NCBI GenBank assembly: GCA_929113105.1
Contig: OV816025.1
Location: forward strand, 14,661,784 to 14,725,783
From: Agrypnus murinus
Lineage: Eukaryota > Arthropoda > Insecta > Coleoptera > Elateridae
Direction of reading: 5' to 3'
Length of the DNA stretch: 64,000 bases
The notes beneath the pieces are model-generated. The model was given only the letters and a program-made list of their open reading frames with translations, searched no databases and was not told where the DNA came from. This document shows positions 25,201 through 37,814 of the stretch, piece after piece (position 1 is the stretch's first letter; the number at the start of each line of letters is the position of its first letter). Position numbers and translations under genes: made by a program.

Positions 25201-28200
25201 GGGTTGTAAATCTTCTATATAATATACAAACTTGAAATTTGGTATAGTTATAGTATTTAAAATTTTCCAAAAGAGAAAAATCAAAAATATTAAAATGTCA
25301 ACCCTCCCACCCCCTTTTGAGTTATAAAACTTCTAGATGACGTACAAACTTGAGATTTTGACATAGTTATAGAGTTTAGAATTCTTGACAAAGGAAAAAT
25401 AAACAATGATAAAATTTCTACCCCCCACTCACATTGGGGGTTGTAAAACTTCTATATGATATACAAACTTGAAATTTGGTATAGTTATAGTATTTAAAAT
25501 TTTCCAAAAGAGAAAAATCAAAAATATTAAAATGTCAATCCTCCCACCCCCTTTTGAGTTATAAAACTTCTAGATGACGTACAAACTTGAGATTTTGACA
25601 TAGTTATAGAGTTCAGAATTCTCGTCAAAAGAAAAATAAACAATGGTAAAATTTTAACCCTGTACCCACATTGGGGGTTGTAAAACGTCTATATGACATG
25701 CAAACTTGAAATTTGGTATAGTTATAGTGTTTAAAATTCTTCTAAAGAGAAAAATCAAAAATATTAAAATGTCAACCCTCCCACCCCCTTTTTAGTTATA
25801 AAACTTCTAGATGACGTACAAACTTGAGGTTTTGACATAGTGATAGAGTTTAGAATTCTTGTCAAAGGAAAAATAAACAATGGTAAAATTTCTACCCCCC
25901 ACTCACATTGGGGGTTGTAAAACTTCTATATGATATACAAACTTGAAATTTGGTATAGTTATAGTATTTAAAATTTTCCAAAAGAGAAAAATCAAAAATA
26001 TTAAAATGTCAACCCTCCCACCCCCTTTTGAGTTATAAAACTTCTAGATGACGTACAAACTTGAGATTTTGACATAGTTATAGAGTTCAGAATTCTCGTC
26101 AAAAATAAATAAACAATGGTAAAATTTTAACCCCTCGCCCACATTGGGGGTTGTAAAACGTCTATATGACATGCAAACTTGAAATTTGGTATAGTTATAG
26201 TGTTTAAAATTCTTCTAAAAAGAAAAATCAAAAATATTAAAATGTCAACCCTCCCACCCCCTTTTTAGTTATAAAACTTCTAGATGACGTACAAACTTGA
26301 GGTTTTGGCATAGTTATAGAGTTTAGAATTCTTGTCAAAAGAAAAATAAACAATGGTAAAATTTCTACCCCCTACTCACATTGGGGGTTGTAAAACTTCT
26401 ATATGACATACAAACTTGAAATTTGGTATAGTTATAGTGTTTAAAATTTTCCTAAAGAGAAAAATCAAAAATATTAAAATGTCAACCCTCCCACCCCCTT
26501 TTGAGTTATAAAACTTCTAGATGACGTACAAACTTGAGGTTTTGACATAGTTATAGAGTTTAGAATTCTTGTCAAAAGAAAAATAAACAATGGTAAAATT
26601 TCTACCCCCCACTCACATTGGGGGTTGTAAAACTTCTATATGATAGACAAACTTGAAATTTGGTATAGTTATAGTATTTAAAATTTTCCAAAAGAGAAAA
26701 ATCAAAAATATTAAAATGTCAACCCTCCCACCCCTTTTAGATTATAAAACTTCTAGATGACGTACAAACTTGAGATTTTTACATAGTTATAGAGTTCAGA
26801 ATTCTCGTCGAAAGAAAAATAAACAATGGTAAAATTTCTACCCCGCACCCAAATTGGGGGTTGTAAAACGTCTAAATGACATGCAAACTTGAAATTTGGT
26901 ATAGTTATAGTGTTTAAAATTCTTCTAAAAAGAAAAATCAAAAATATTAAAATGTCAACCCTCCCACCCCCTTTTTAGTTATAAAACTTCTAGATGACGT
27001 ACAAACTTGAGATTTTGACATAGTTTAGAATAGAATAGAATAGAGTTTAGAATTCTTGTAAAAAAATAAACAATGGTAAAATTTCTACCCCCCCACTCAC
27101 ATTGGGGGTTGTAAAACTTGTATATGATATACAAATTTGAAATTTGGTGTAGTTATAGTACCTAAAATTTTCTTAAAGAGAAAAATCAAAAATATTAAAA
27201 TGTCAACCCTCCCACCCCCTTTTGAGTTATAAAACTTCCAAATGACGTACAAACTTGAGATTTTGACATAGTTACAGAGTTTAGAATTCTTGTCAAAATA
27301 AAAATAAACAATGGTAAAATTTCTACCCCCACTCATATTGGGGGTTGTAAAACTTCTATATGACATACAAACTTGAAATTTGGTATAATTATAGTGTTTA
27401 AAATTTTCCTAAAGAGAAAAGTCCAAAATTTTAAAATGTCAACCCTCCCACCCCCTTTTGAGTTATAAAACTTCTAGATGACGTACAAACTTGAGATTTT
27501 GACATAGTTATAGAGTTTAGAATTCTTGTCGAAAGAAAAATAAACAATGGTAAAACAACCCCCACTCACATTGGGGGTTGTAAAACTTTTATATGACATA
27601 CAAACTTGAAATTTTATATAGTTATAGAAGGCCAGTAACCGGGTAATTTATTTCTGCATGTTCTACAGAATTGATTTTCTTGTTGGAAAATGTTCGGAGG
27701 TGTTCCGTGAATGTAACGGTTGGGAATGAATTTGTCAGGACGGGGGCGGTTGAGCGCTAGCCGCCATCTTGTAAAACATGTTTTATCAAATGTCTCGTGA
27801 ACCGTGCATCGTACGACAAGAATAGTGTTGATCGTTTTTTTGAAATTCTGCTTAATGCTTTATATAAATGGAAGTATATCTGATTAACGTCCAAGTGTAC
27901 GCAAAAAACGTGATTGTCTTTTTCTTAAATAATATAATAATGTAATAACTTTGGTTTTAAATTAATACTCTAGGAATGTTAAAACTTGCTTACTTTACTT
28001 GTTTTGAAAAACGATGTTTGTTAATTAAATTATGTCACATTTTTTACGTGAAAAATTAATTTTAGAGAAACTGTTCGTTCAAGTTACATTAGACATACAA
28101 CTTTCCTAAAAGTTTGGAAAAAAAATTTCAAATACTATGAGACTTAAGCTGTATTTTTTGGTTAACTTTGAATGTACAGTTTTTCTAAAATTTATTTTTC

Positions 28201-31200
28201 ACATAAAAAATGTCAAATAATTTAATTAATAAACATCGTTTTTCAAAACAAGTTAGGTAAGCAAGTTTTAACATTCCAAGACTATTCATTTAAAACCACA
28301 GTTATCACATTATTAGATTATTTATGAAAAAACGACGATTATTGATCATGCGGTTAAGATTTATGCACCGTATTTGAGTGTCTAAATGGCTTCTTTGTAC
28401 TGTCTTTTTGTTAAATTTGGAATAGTTATTCACAATACATATAAGTAAATCCACTGTGGTTTTGTTTAGATTTTTTAATGTACCGTTAAATTTTTTCTGG
28501 GTACATTTGGACCTTAAAATTACTCAAAGATTTTGCTATATTGTTATAAAAATGAAACTTCAGGACAGGTAACCCTTCTATAGACGGGTTGGCTGTGTTA
28601 CAAGTCTGCTCCTGGTCTGTGAGTTTTCGTAATATTGTTTATTGTAATTTTCGTTGTACTCGTAATTATTTTTTTAAATCTTTAGTTTTGTGTAATAGTA
28701 ACAGTAATAGTAATAGTAATATTTATTTTTCCCAACAGACAAAATGCCTATGGTGGAAACATAAGCTAACAACAACATTATACTAATAACATGAACAAGT
28801 AGATGTTACATAAAATAATATCATAAAAAATAATATAATAACATAGAACTAGTGTGTGAACAATATGCCAAAGTGAGATAGTTTAGTTAATAATAATACA
28901 TTAAATTGCACTGTTATGTGGTTGCTCATAAATACTAATTATCTTAGATCTAGTACCTCTCGATGTGAAAACATCTATAAATATGTCAAATCTGTTACTA
29001 GGTAAACAATTGTATAATTTAAAGATAGTTAACATGGGACTATTATAATGGTGAAAAGTGTTTAGTATTCTATAATAAAAGACCTTTGTTGATCGGCTAG
29101 TAGATCTAGGTACATAAAAGTAAATTTGACTAAGAAGACCAGAACACTGTATACGACCATTAGTAATGTTTTGTAAGAATACAAGACTAGAAAGATTTTT
29201 TCTTGATAGGAGTGAAGTTTCATTAACAATAATAAGCAGAGCCTGGTGATTACAATGCCTAATTGGATAGTTATCATATGTTTTGTAGTAACAATATTTA
29301 CAAAATTTACGAAAAACATTTTCAAGAAGACAAATATATATTTCCTATCTTTAATGAAAGTAAACTATTTTTGACAAATTCAAGGTCAGTTATGTTTACA
29401 AATTTTTAAACGTGTTCCTTTTAACATTCGTTTTTTAGGGATTTTCCATATAGGTTCTCTTTTGCAATTATTAATTTGATAAACCTTACAGCTGTAGTTC
29501 ATATAAAGTACTTGTAAAAAATAATTTATTTATGCAGCACTCATTCGGATCATTTAAAAATTAAATATCTTAAAATAAACACGTTCTAAGAATTCTATAT
29601 AGTCAACATGCGAACTTTAGAATTAATTGTTTTTGTTCCTCAAGGCTTGTTTATAGTAACGAATGCAACTAAACTACCGTTGTAGATTAAAAGGCAAATA
29701 AGATTTTATGTCTGACCAATTTTTATTATAAAAAGTCATGTATCTTTTATAACAGTGATTATTACATTGCCATTTCACGATTCGTTTATGTATCTACGGC
29801 ATACATAAAAAAATGTTGTGCTAAATTTAAAAATTTTTAATATAGAAAACGCATTGTAACATTATATATTATACATTCCCAGATTTGCTACAATATCTGA
29901 AGTATTATATAACAAAGTTAAAAAAACTTTAAAACCTGCGTAATATGACACATCATATAAACACTCCCTTATACTGCATGCACGTAGGATCCAGCTCTTT
30001 TCTGCTTCTCATTTTCTATGAGTCTTTCAAAATATTTTTTAATGTCACTCGATGTTGTTTTATAGCAATTTTACTTTGTCCAACAAGCGTTGATATTCGT
30101 ACACTGGTATAACTGTAAACGTTTCAAAATTGAAAACAGCATTCACAAAGCATTCCAATTATAATGTCTGAACAAGGATTTTCTAAGCACCACAGTCTTT
30201 GAGGTTCAGTCCAATACATGAGAGTACCACTTTTAGGAGATAAAACCCTCCAACCCAAGCAATAGGTTGGATTTTTTTCTGCATTAGCAAACTGAATTTC
30301 TTTGGGCATGTGATATACTTTTTCATCACATCACACTGAACCCTTTAGTTCAGTTACATTTGATTTTGTAAGAAATAGAGAAACCATACGAGATCTTTGG
30401 GAAGGCTTTTACTTCATTTTCTGCGTTAACGTCTCTATTTCTTTTTGTTTTGATAGTACAGTAGCTTTTGAGCAGTAAAGTACTTTTTTTTCTTTTCTTT
30501 TCCGTCATATCTTTTTGCAGTTTTCAATGGTTCAGCACCATAGTGCGTGCATGTTGAATAAAAGAAAAGAAGTTGTCAAGGAAAATATTATGGTTATGGT
30601 TCTTGTCTACAATAGAATCTTACCGGTTTTACGTTTAGAAACATTTTGCATGAGTGCCGTCCAAGATATGGAACCATCTATTCATCTTAATATAAGTTGC
30701 TCGAAAATACTCCATACTGCATGAGTTTTTCATTCATGATGTAAAAATTACCTACTAAGAATTACCAAAAAGAATGAAGCGGATGTAATCATGAACGACT
30801 TCAACGCAAGGATAGGTAAAGGAAGAGTTGAAGATATTGTTGGAGACTATGGTATTGGCAAACGGAACGACAGGAGTACCAGTATATCCCTATACTGGTA
30901 CAGTTCTTTAATGAAGAAAACTTAATGGTAGCAAACACCTGGTTCCAACTTCCAGAAAGGCGATTATACACTTAGAAAGGACCAAGAGACAATGAAGGAA
31001 ATATCATAGGAAATGATAATCAAATAAATTACATACTGATTGATAAACGATATAGAAACGGGATTATAGGTGTAAAAAGTTATCCTGGATCATACATCGG
31101 ATCTGATCGCAAACGCCGTAGCTGGAAAACTTGATATTAAATTGAAGAAAATCCAGAAGAGAAAGAAACAAAACAAGGCCTAACTTTGAGAAACTGGGAG

Positions 31201-34200
31201 AACCAGAGAGATAAAACAGGAAATAACAAGTGTAAGAGAATAACAACAGTAAGAGTGTCAAATAGTAAATTTAAGGAAACTAAGTACAATTGGAAACAAC
31301 AGAAACAATGAAAAACTCTTGGCAGTCTATTAAAAACGTAATACATGAAGTACAAGAAAATGAATTGGGAATCCAAGAGCCGAGAGCAAAACAGAAATGG
31401 ATGACGGGAGAAATCATTTTATTGGTGGACGAAAGAAGGAAGTAGCTGCAATCTTAACATTAAATTCAACTATTTTTTCATTTTATTTTGACATTTCAGA
31501 CACCTGCCATACATACACAATGCGTTACTACATGTTACAGGAGTTCATAGGAATTGTCATTATCTACAAGTTTTAGTGGTTTTAGTTTTTGTGGTTTGAA
31601 GCTTATGTTTGCGCGTTGCTTGTACAAACAGGTAGCTCTGTTTATTTCATTAGGTTTGCATACATAATATAGACCAGTGGTCGCCAAACTTATGAAGCTT
31701 CTGAGCTACTGCACCGTTTTTAAATCCTACTATGAGCTACTAGTCAAGAGAACTACCAACTTTTTTAAAAAATCTTACATTTGTTTATTGCCTATAAACT
31801 TACATTTCTAGTAAATATGAAATCAATTTTAATTAAACTGTATATAACAAAAAGAAACTGAAATTGAATTGTACATAAGAAAGAAATTGAAGTATTGCTA
31901 GTAATAAATAACAAATGTAATAACAGATTTTTTATCAGACTTATTAACTTTAATGAGAAGGATGGACTTCTTTTTTGCCATCAACAGCTCAGTGGAGGAA
32001 TCATGGTTAGCCATCCGGAGCGTTAACGCGATCTACCGAAAATGTCCCCGCGAGCTACTAGTACCTCGCCATCGACGGTTTGGGGATCCCTGATATAGAC
32101 GGTAATAACATAGGGATGGCATCGAGAGAATGTACTGTAGAATATTTTTGTTTTGTATGACAATTTTGTTTTGTGTGCAATGCCAATTGTTTTATTTGCT
32201 AAACTATAAAGACGGTAGTGTATATCATTGGACATCAACAATGTACTTAAAAATCTTTTCCGTTGGTTTTTTCGACCTCCAACAACTCTCCAAGGTTTCA
32301 CCAGCGAGTCATGCAAAACTAGAGTACGGATTGCTTATTTCTCATTGCTTATTCCTTTTCCAGGTTCAAGTCCAACAAAACGTTTCCCTGTGTTTTTTTT
32401 ATTCAGAGATGGACCTTAGTTTTTCTTCAGGTGTTTTCTTAACTGTATTGTTTTCAGTTTTTTTTACTTAAATGCTTTCTTCTTCTTTTCACATTCTCAA
32501 GTTTACTCAAAACAAATAACCAGAAACCTAAGTGCAGAGATGGTTTCTTTTTGTATCAGAACTTGCCCGACGAAGAGAACACAAAAAATTGAACAGCTAA
32601 AAAATCATTTGGCAGGTCAATCACCGCTGGATATTTTTTCTAAAACTTTTTGATGATGAAGTTGAAAATATAGTATTGCCATTTTTTGTAAAGTAGGCTC
32701 ATGATAAATAATACACACGATTTTATATTTACAAGGCAAGAACTTTTCAGTTTTATTGGCATCCTGTTTTTATTAGGCTATCATACGTTGTCCCAAGCTG
32801 ATTTGTATTGGTATGTTGAAGAAGGCAAAGGAGTCGATATTGCATAGAACTGCATGACGAGAAACAAATTCAGAAATATTCAGTAAGGTCGATAAAACTG
32901 TTACATTTTCTAACTTTGCGGCCTTTTTTACAACTTCTTTTCCTTAAGGTGCTGTCTTCTTATAGAATGTTAGCAACAACTTCGGCAAATCTTATAAACT
33001 TATAAATACTTATTAGTAAATTAGAAGTACGTAATTCATGTATAAAAAATAATCGTATCGGGAATAATTCAATATAAGCATAAAAGACGTTCCTATAAAA
33101 ATGCTGTTGTTTATTAATAACAAGTCGTAGCAAAATAAGAAACCTTTGCACTACGCCAGTTCCGTGTAAAGCGATATTATGTAGGTGACAAGCATTATTA
33201 TGGATTATATTTCCCAAAATTTCTGTCTTTGTTTATTTTAACATAAAGTGACGTAATCCTGTATATGCTATTATACTTTAGCATAGTTGCTTCCACGGTC
33301 ATTTTACTTTTTTTAATGTCTCTGAAAATAAACGTTTTAAATTATTTTTTATTAAGAACTTGCATTATTATTATTACTTGTTTATGATAAATCTAATTTT
33401 GTCTGTATTACCTACAATTCTCGCAGTAATAAATAGTAGAGGAAAATATGAAACAAAAGCCGCTTATTTACGATTTTCGTGTGAACGGAAAGGTAAAAAT
33501 GTATGCATGCATTTTTATGATAGTTTATGTCTTGGGGATGAACTTTCAACAATTCGTCAAAAAATCGTTCTGTGCAGGGGTCTTCTAGGGGTGGTTTTAT
33601 GATAAAACCATCAATTTCTGATTTTTTGTAGTAATATTCTATTTATTATAAGCTTTCTGATGGTACCATCGGTAATTAAATGCGAGTATTAGAAATAAAC
33701 AATGTTTAAGAAGACTTAAATAATTTAACACGGCAGTATACGGGCGAGAAATATTTCAAGAGCGATTATCTCAAAAGCGGCAATTTCTGTAAATTGTAAT
33801 TTTTGTTTGCACTCAATTTTCTCGAAAACCGTCGACTTTATCAAAAAATCATACTGTATAAACATTATTACTCAATAGTAGTGCTATCTGATGGTTTTTA
33901 ATTTTCTTAATTATCTCTCTTAATAAGGGAGATATTTGATGAAACGTAAAGCTCTGCATATTCCCCCTCTTAAAACGTCGTATACCCCCGTACACCGCAG
34001 CGCTCAACAAACTATCCATACATGCATCAAATAATGCTTCCTGTTATTTCTTACTATTCATATTTTTTACCCTTTGTTATTAAATATATTATTTAACTGC
34101 TATAAATTGGAAAATCCTTTGTGTGTACATATGTATAAGCAGTTACAAAAGTTGGTAACTTATTAGTTGACCCATTTAAATTTGTTATGGTAGGTTAATA

Positions 34201-37200
34201 ATTTATTAATTATATCTTCCCATAACTTTAAACGGACCGTTGAATTTTAGACGTATGCTTGTGTTTATTATTATAGTTTTATGAAAACCCTGACAGATGT
34301 GAAATTATTAGTCTGGAATTTTAGTTTGATTTTGTCATTCAGTGGTTGAAACTGTGGTGACTGTTTGAAGGGTGCTTTCTTTAAATAAAAGTGTGTCTGT
34401 TTCGAGAGGTTAATAAGACTGTTTTTGCATCACATTGTTTACTTACCTTGAACTCCTATAATTGTAAGTATTATTTTTCACCATTTTATAATGTTCTTAC
34501 TCAAAACAACAGTTTAACATAATTTGGTAGTAGTCATTTATTTTATTTCGTTCGAATATTATATTTTAGAATTGGAAATCATGGAAGTAACAAGTAGCTC
34601 GGAAAGCGAATTAGAATCAAAGATAAAAACGATTCAATATCGCAAGAAAAAACAGAAAACCTGCATAACTTGTCAACAAGCGGACAATTTAGTTTCAAGT
34701 GCTCCAAAATCATTCTTAACATTTAAAAATAGTGTTCAATTAAGGCTAAATCAGCTAAATGTAGATCCTGGTCATGATGAATTTTTAAATAAAGTTCTAG
34801 GCATTATTAATTCCTCTCAAAGTCATGAGTTAGACTGGCATCAAAGGTGTTACTCTAGTTTTACAAGTAAAAAAATATTAAAACTTTTCAAGCTAAATAT
34901 ATAGCAGAGAATTTGTTTAAATCTTGTGAAAGTCACAGATAATTGAGATCGAACAGAAAGATGATCTGCAATCTTACGATTTCTTGCAAATTGGTTGTTC
35001 TGAAATATCTGAGATCGTCAATCTCTGCAACAGCATTAAAAGTGATATGTCACAAGTAAAGGGATTGGACAACTACAAAGATTTAAGTAGCAATAGTTTT
35101 AGAGAGTACATTCCAGATAAACTGTTTTTATTAATACAGTTGCTAGTCGAAGATTCAGACGATGAAAGGAAAAAAAATGTTGTTCTGAATATTTGTCAAG
35201 ACATAATTTACTGTCATTCCAATTTTAAAAAGCATACTCCAAAACACGCCGCTTTGGGTTCACTGGTTCATCAAGAGACTAAATCAAGCAAAATCATCGA
35301 AACCCTTCATTCCTGTGGGCATTCTCTACCTTATAGGAATATCAATATCATGAGAATTAGAAACTCCGTTGCACAATCTGAAATTCTACGAAAATGAAAA
35401 AACATTGTTCCATCACAATTAATAAGAGGAAGATTTATTCAATTTGCTGGAAACAACATTGACCTTTTAGAGGAAACTCTTGGTAACGGTTCAACTTAAT
35501 ATTAAATATAAATTGTAGTAAACTGTGTTTTTTGGCTGTTTAATCGCTATTTATTGGCTTTTCAAACATTCTATACTTGAAACAATCTTGCTTTCTTTTT
35601 TTCCAAACTCTTATATTACGTTTGTATGAAGACATTACAAAATTACAAACATAAATAGTTCGTATAAATGAATCGTTGCACGTATTTACGAAGCCTGTAA
35701 GGAGTTGTGCCACGCGCTATCACAGCGCTTCACAAAACAATCGATATCTCCAAAACTATTAAACATAAGTTTATAATTCTTTTTTTAAAAACTTTTTGAA
35801 ACCTTTACCATTAATTCTTCCGCAGGATGTATAGGAAAATTTCCAAAGATAAGAAACTTTGTCACTTAGTGTAATTTACATTACACGAAAAGCTAAATTT
35901 CAAGTTCAGACATATTGTTTAAATTAATTAAACAAATTTTATTAATCTGCTTTATATAGTTAGAAGCGCTCATGTTTGAGCATTAATTTAAAAAAAGAAC
36001 TACAACGATATCGCAATTAGTTCCTAAGATATTGCGATATAAATATTAAAGTGTGGATTTTAAAAATTGTCGATTTTGATCTAAAATCACCCCTACAGCA
36101 CCCCTGCACAGGACGATTTTTTGACGAATTGTCGGAACTTCTACCCCAATACATAGGCTATCATATAAAAACATCCATACATTTTTGCCTTTCAGTTCAT
36201 ACGGGAATCACGATAGCTGGTCGATTTGCTTCTACTAAAACAGTAGTCGAACTTTAAAACCAATTCTAGCACACGTAAAAAACAAATGCTGATTATTGTG
36301 TCACTTAATTCACAAATGACACTTAATTCGAATTCTCAGTTAGTGAACAGATTCAGAATTGGGAAATTGCCAAAAATTCCGTACTTTTTATAATTTTTAA
36401 AGAATTTTGAAAACATTTACATTTTTTCGGCAAAGAACAGAGCTAAAAATCTGATTTTGTACCGTAAATCTAGTTATGTTAAAAGTGTACGTTATGATGT
36501 TGACATTTCAAAAATGTGTAGATTTTATTTAAAAAAATAATTTCTCGAACGATGGATATTAGGGTAATGGACAATGGCTAGAATTTCAGACTGTGTTTGC
36601 ATGCATGTCAAAACTGTAATAATTACTTTCTACTATTCACTGAACTTATTACTAAAGATGATAGCTTAAATATGTAAATCGATTTCTACAGCAGTAATTG
36701 TTGGACACCGTCGATGGAAAACTTTAAAATGTAAACGGAAACAAAATGTTTTAAAATACTTTAGTATTTTAGATTTTAATTACTATGGACGACATATTTC
36801 ATACGTCCTTTCAAAATTTGCTAACGATGACAACAAATTTGAAATCAGCGACCTCAAAAATCCCTTTCTATAAAACTTCATATAAATCCAATAATATTTC
36901 GAGTTTTATGATGTTTTTATGCATATAATATTTTAAATCTGAAAGCCTTCTAAATAAAATTCATACACATACAGAAACGAAACTAAAAGTATTTATTACA
37001 TAGCGTTAATAAAATAGAATTATTTTTGCCAGTTTAAATGACGCAATCTTTACTCAGAAATGCAGAGAGTAACTCGACACCGCAGACAGGCAAAGGAATT
37101 CAAGCAGGCTGGCCAATACTGAAAAAATAAATGGACGCTGTATAAACCTATAGCTTGCATAAAATAAACAGACGCTGAATAAACCTATAGCTTGCAAAAG

Positions 37201-37289
37201 ACGCTGACTGATACCATCATTTATATACACTTATATACGCCGGACGCTGGGCGCTACGCTTTTGGTCCGGACGCATGGTAGGCATCTAT

Positions 37290-37363
<74 letters not shown>

Positions 37364-37493
37364 GAAGTAATAAAACTCTGAAGTTTTTTCTAAACAATAA
37401 CAGCTTACCTATTTCCAGGGTTTCGATCATACAGGAGTTGTCGTCGTCGTCGTCGTCGTAGCAAGAATTAGAACTGCTCGTCATCATCATCAT
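22262..37493 (-). CDS. Gene A': small basic protein, two exons split by element Y
   Basis: The gene joins exon 1 (37409-37493) to exon 2 (22262-22542) with a G|AT phase-1 junction, giving 121 residues. Exon 1 begins MMMMTSS and carries six consecutive Asp. It ends ATA-G|GTAAG exactly as in gene A, and exon 2 begins after CGTTTAG like A's second exon (shared 'DHAS'). The C-terminal half is basic (RRRQRRRLQRLHRR) followed by leucine-spaced residues (LLRNRLQKYLKKLQML). That suggests a nucleic-acid-binding helix or coiled coil, reminiscent of bZIP or arginine-rich motifs; this is inference. The 14.9-kb intron contains element Y. Whether it is still spliced is unknown. No function is recognised. 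Confidence 0.6.
22654..22693. repeat. 40-bp hairpin near the left end of Y
   Basis: AAGTCACTCGGCGTCCG pairs with CGGACGCTGAGTGACTT, 17-nt arms with one mismatch and a 6-nt loop. It includes two of the GGACGC motifs. Confidence 0.8.
23410..27628. repeat. Satellite array, ~118-bp monomers in ~237-bp dimers
   Basis: About 35 tandem monomers run here. Each carries AAACTTCTA-GATGAC, CAAACTTGA, TTATAG and a C-rich CCCACCCC or CCCCACTCAC block. From about 24.2 kb on, two monomer types alternate: one with TTGAAATTTGGTATAGTTAT, one with TTGAGATTTTGACATAGTTA. Together they make a higher-order dimer of about 237 bp (for example 25441 to 25678). The first 700 bp are more diverged and monomeric. Open frames across it are by-products of the repeat. 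The array ends abruptly near 27628. Confidence 0.9.
27629..27904. other. Unique DNA after the satellite, no gene seen
   Basis: A GC-richer stretch (GACGGGGGCGGTTGAGCG) lies here without a coding frame. Confidence 0.45.
27905..28347. repeat. Foldback: ~180-bp inverted arms with a short loop
   Basis: 27905-28085 and 28160-28347 are reverse complements at high similarity. They share AATGTTAAAACTTGCTTAC and GAAAAACGATGTTTRTTAAT, with a loop of about 75 bp. The transcript could form a long hairpin. It may be a foldback transposon or the ends of a small MITE. Confidence 0.75.
28348..30772. other. Interior of element Y, no confident gene
   Basis: AT-rich DNA. A 61-codon minus-strand frame at 30124-30309 (containing GWRVLSPKSG and WTEPQRLWCLENPCSD) looks protein-like in composition, but I do not recognise it and it lacks neighbouring frames. 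It may be a decayed mobile-element fragment. Confidence 0.4.
30773..31440 (+). pseudogene. LINE endonuclease remnant (APE/'craniofacial-development-protein-2-like')
   Basis: Translation from 30773 gives 'VIMNDFNARIGKGR', the (G)DFNARIG signature of APE-type LINE endonucleases with the Gly replaced by Asn. Further on come 'LMVANTWFQLPERRLYT', 'RDNEGN', 'QINYILIDKRYRNGI' and 'YPGSYIGSD', which is the expected domain order. Frameshifts and an in-frame TAG between the blocks show decay. No reverse transcriptase follows before about 31.45 kb. It lies inside element Y and is oriented opposite to the interrupted gene A'. Confidence 0.7.
31667..31674. repeat. 8-bp target duplication of hAT MITE, left (ATATAGAC)
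   Basis: Identical to 32093-32100. Confidence 0.85.
31675..32092. mobile_element. hAT-type MITE with perfect 8-bp target duplication
   Basis: The left end is CAGTGGTCGCCAAACTT and the right end reversed is CAGGGATCCCCAAACCG. These are short imperfect inverted repeats beginning CAG, as in hAT elements. Perfect ATATAGAC duplications flank it. The 418-bp length has no transposase frame, so it is non-autonomous. Repeated phrases about 'GAGCTACTAGT' occur near both ends. Confidence 0.85.
32101..34580. other. Interior of element Y, no confident gene
   Basis: AT-rich DNA with short unconvincing open frames on both strands. No motif is recognised. Confidence 0.45.
34581..35499 (+). pseudogene. Multicopy uncharacterised protein (zinc-knuckle N-terminus), broken and 3'-truncated
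   Basis: The likely start is ATG 34581 (context ATCATGG). The N-terminus is Ser/Glu-rich, then 'CITCQQADN' supplies a C-x2-C pair and 'DWHQRCYSSF' an H-x2-C, together a plausible zinc site. A frameshift near 34880 and another near 34950 separate the next frame (34984-35397), which has the family-typical 'TPKHAALGSLVHQETKS' and 'GHSLPYRNI'. Beyond its stop, 'NIVPSQLIRGRFIQFAGNNI' continues the family pattern to about 35499 and then stops. This family occurs in high copy in arthropod and cnidarian genomes. Its function is not known to me. Confidence 0.55.
35500..37283. other. Right part of element Y, non-coding
   Basis: No gene is seen. The last 250 bp hold clustered GGACGCTG/AGACGCTG motifs and two copies of 'ATAAACCTATAGCTTGCA' (about 37141 and 37178). 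Confidence 0.5.
37292..37361. repeat. (TA)n microsatellite in the A' intron
   Basis: About 70 bp of pure TA lies next to the right end of Y. A shorter TA run abuts the left end (22575-22596), consistent with insertion into a TA tract. Confidence 0.9.
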
Positions 37494-37567
37494 ATTGATT
37501 ACTGCTGCTGCTGCGGTAGCTGTACATGTGATGTCTGCTGCTACTAGTACAGCCTAATGACTGCTAA

Positions 37568-37577
37568 CTTTATATAG
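37568..37577 (-). promoter_or_regulatory. TATA box of gene A'
   Basis: CTATATAAAG on the minus strand lies 75 bp upstream of the A' start codon. The same decamer stands before gene A. Upstream, 37654-37690 shares 'TGACGTGTCAGCGACAGGAT' with gene A's promoter. This block contains an imperfect TGACGTCA-like palindrome and may bind a regulator common to both genes. Confidence 0.65.
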
Positions 37578-37814
37578 ACACGTACACCTACCTAGGTCTT
37601 GTGCGCGCATACTCAGTAACACGTATACGGTAAACAAGTTGTCGATGTTGACAAACAAGTCTTATCCTGTCGCTGACACGTCATCATCATCATCTTCAAC
37701 AGGCGTAGTTGTATCAATATTAGTTCTCTCTCTCTCTCTCATACATGTATACCCGTTACATGTATACTAGGTATGAACAAACACTTTGATGTATGTATGA
37801 ACGCTCTTCTAATC

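Larger units (their letters stand above)
22602..37283. mobile_element. Element Y: ~14.7-kb insertion with GGACGC-rich ends
   Basis: The left end reads GGGCACCACTATGCGTCC. The right end, reversed, reads GCCTACCATGCGTCCGG. Deeper in, both ends share 'TTTCTGAGTAAAGATT(A/G)CGTC'. ATCTATA flanks both sides (22595-22601 and 37284-37290), a possible 7-bp target duplication, but the TA-repeat setting makes its length uncertain. Many copies of GGACGCTG or its complement crowd both ends, resembling subterminal transposase sites. No transposase was recognised inside; the visible gene fragments are decayed. Confidence 0.6.
22543..37408 (-). other. Intron of gene A' holding element Y
   Basis: The donor is GTAAGC at 37408 and the acceptor is TTTAG before 22542. 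Original intron sequence is a TA microsatellite on both sides of Y. Without Y the intron would be about 180 bp. Confidence 0.6.

Noticed and set aside
26753..27366. Minus-strand frames of 62-89 codons in the satellite
   Set aside because: They repeat with the satellite unit and have no independent support.
23410..27628. CRISPR-like array
   Set aside because: Units are ~118 bp with no short constant repeat separating unique spacers, and the genome is eukaryotic.
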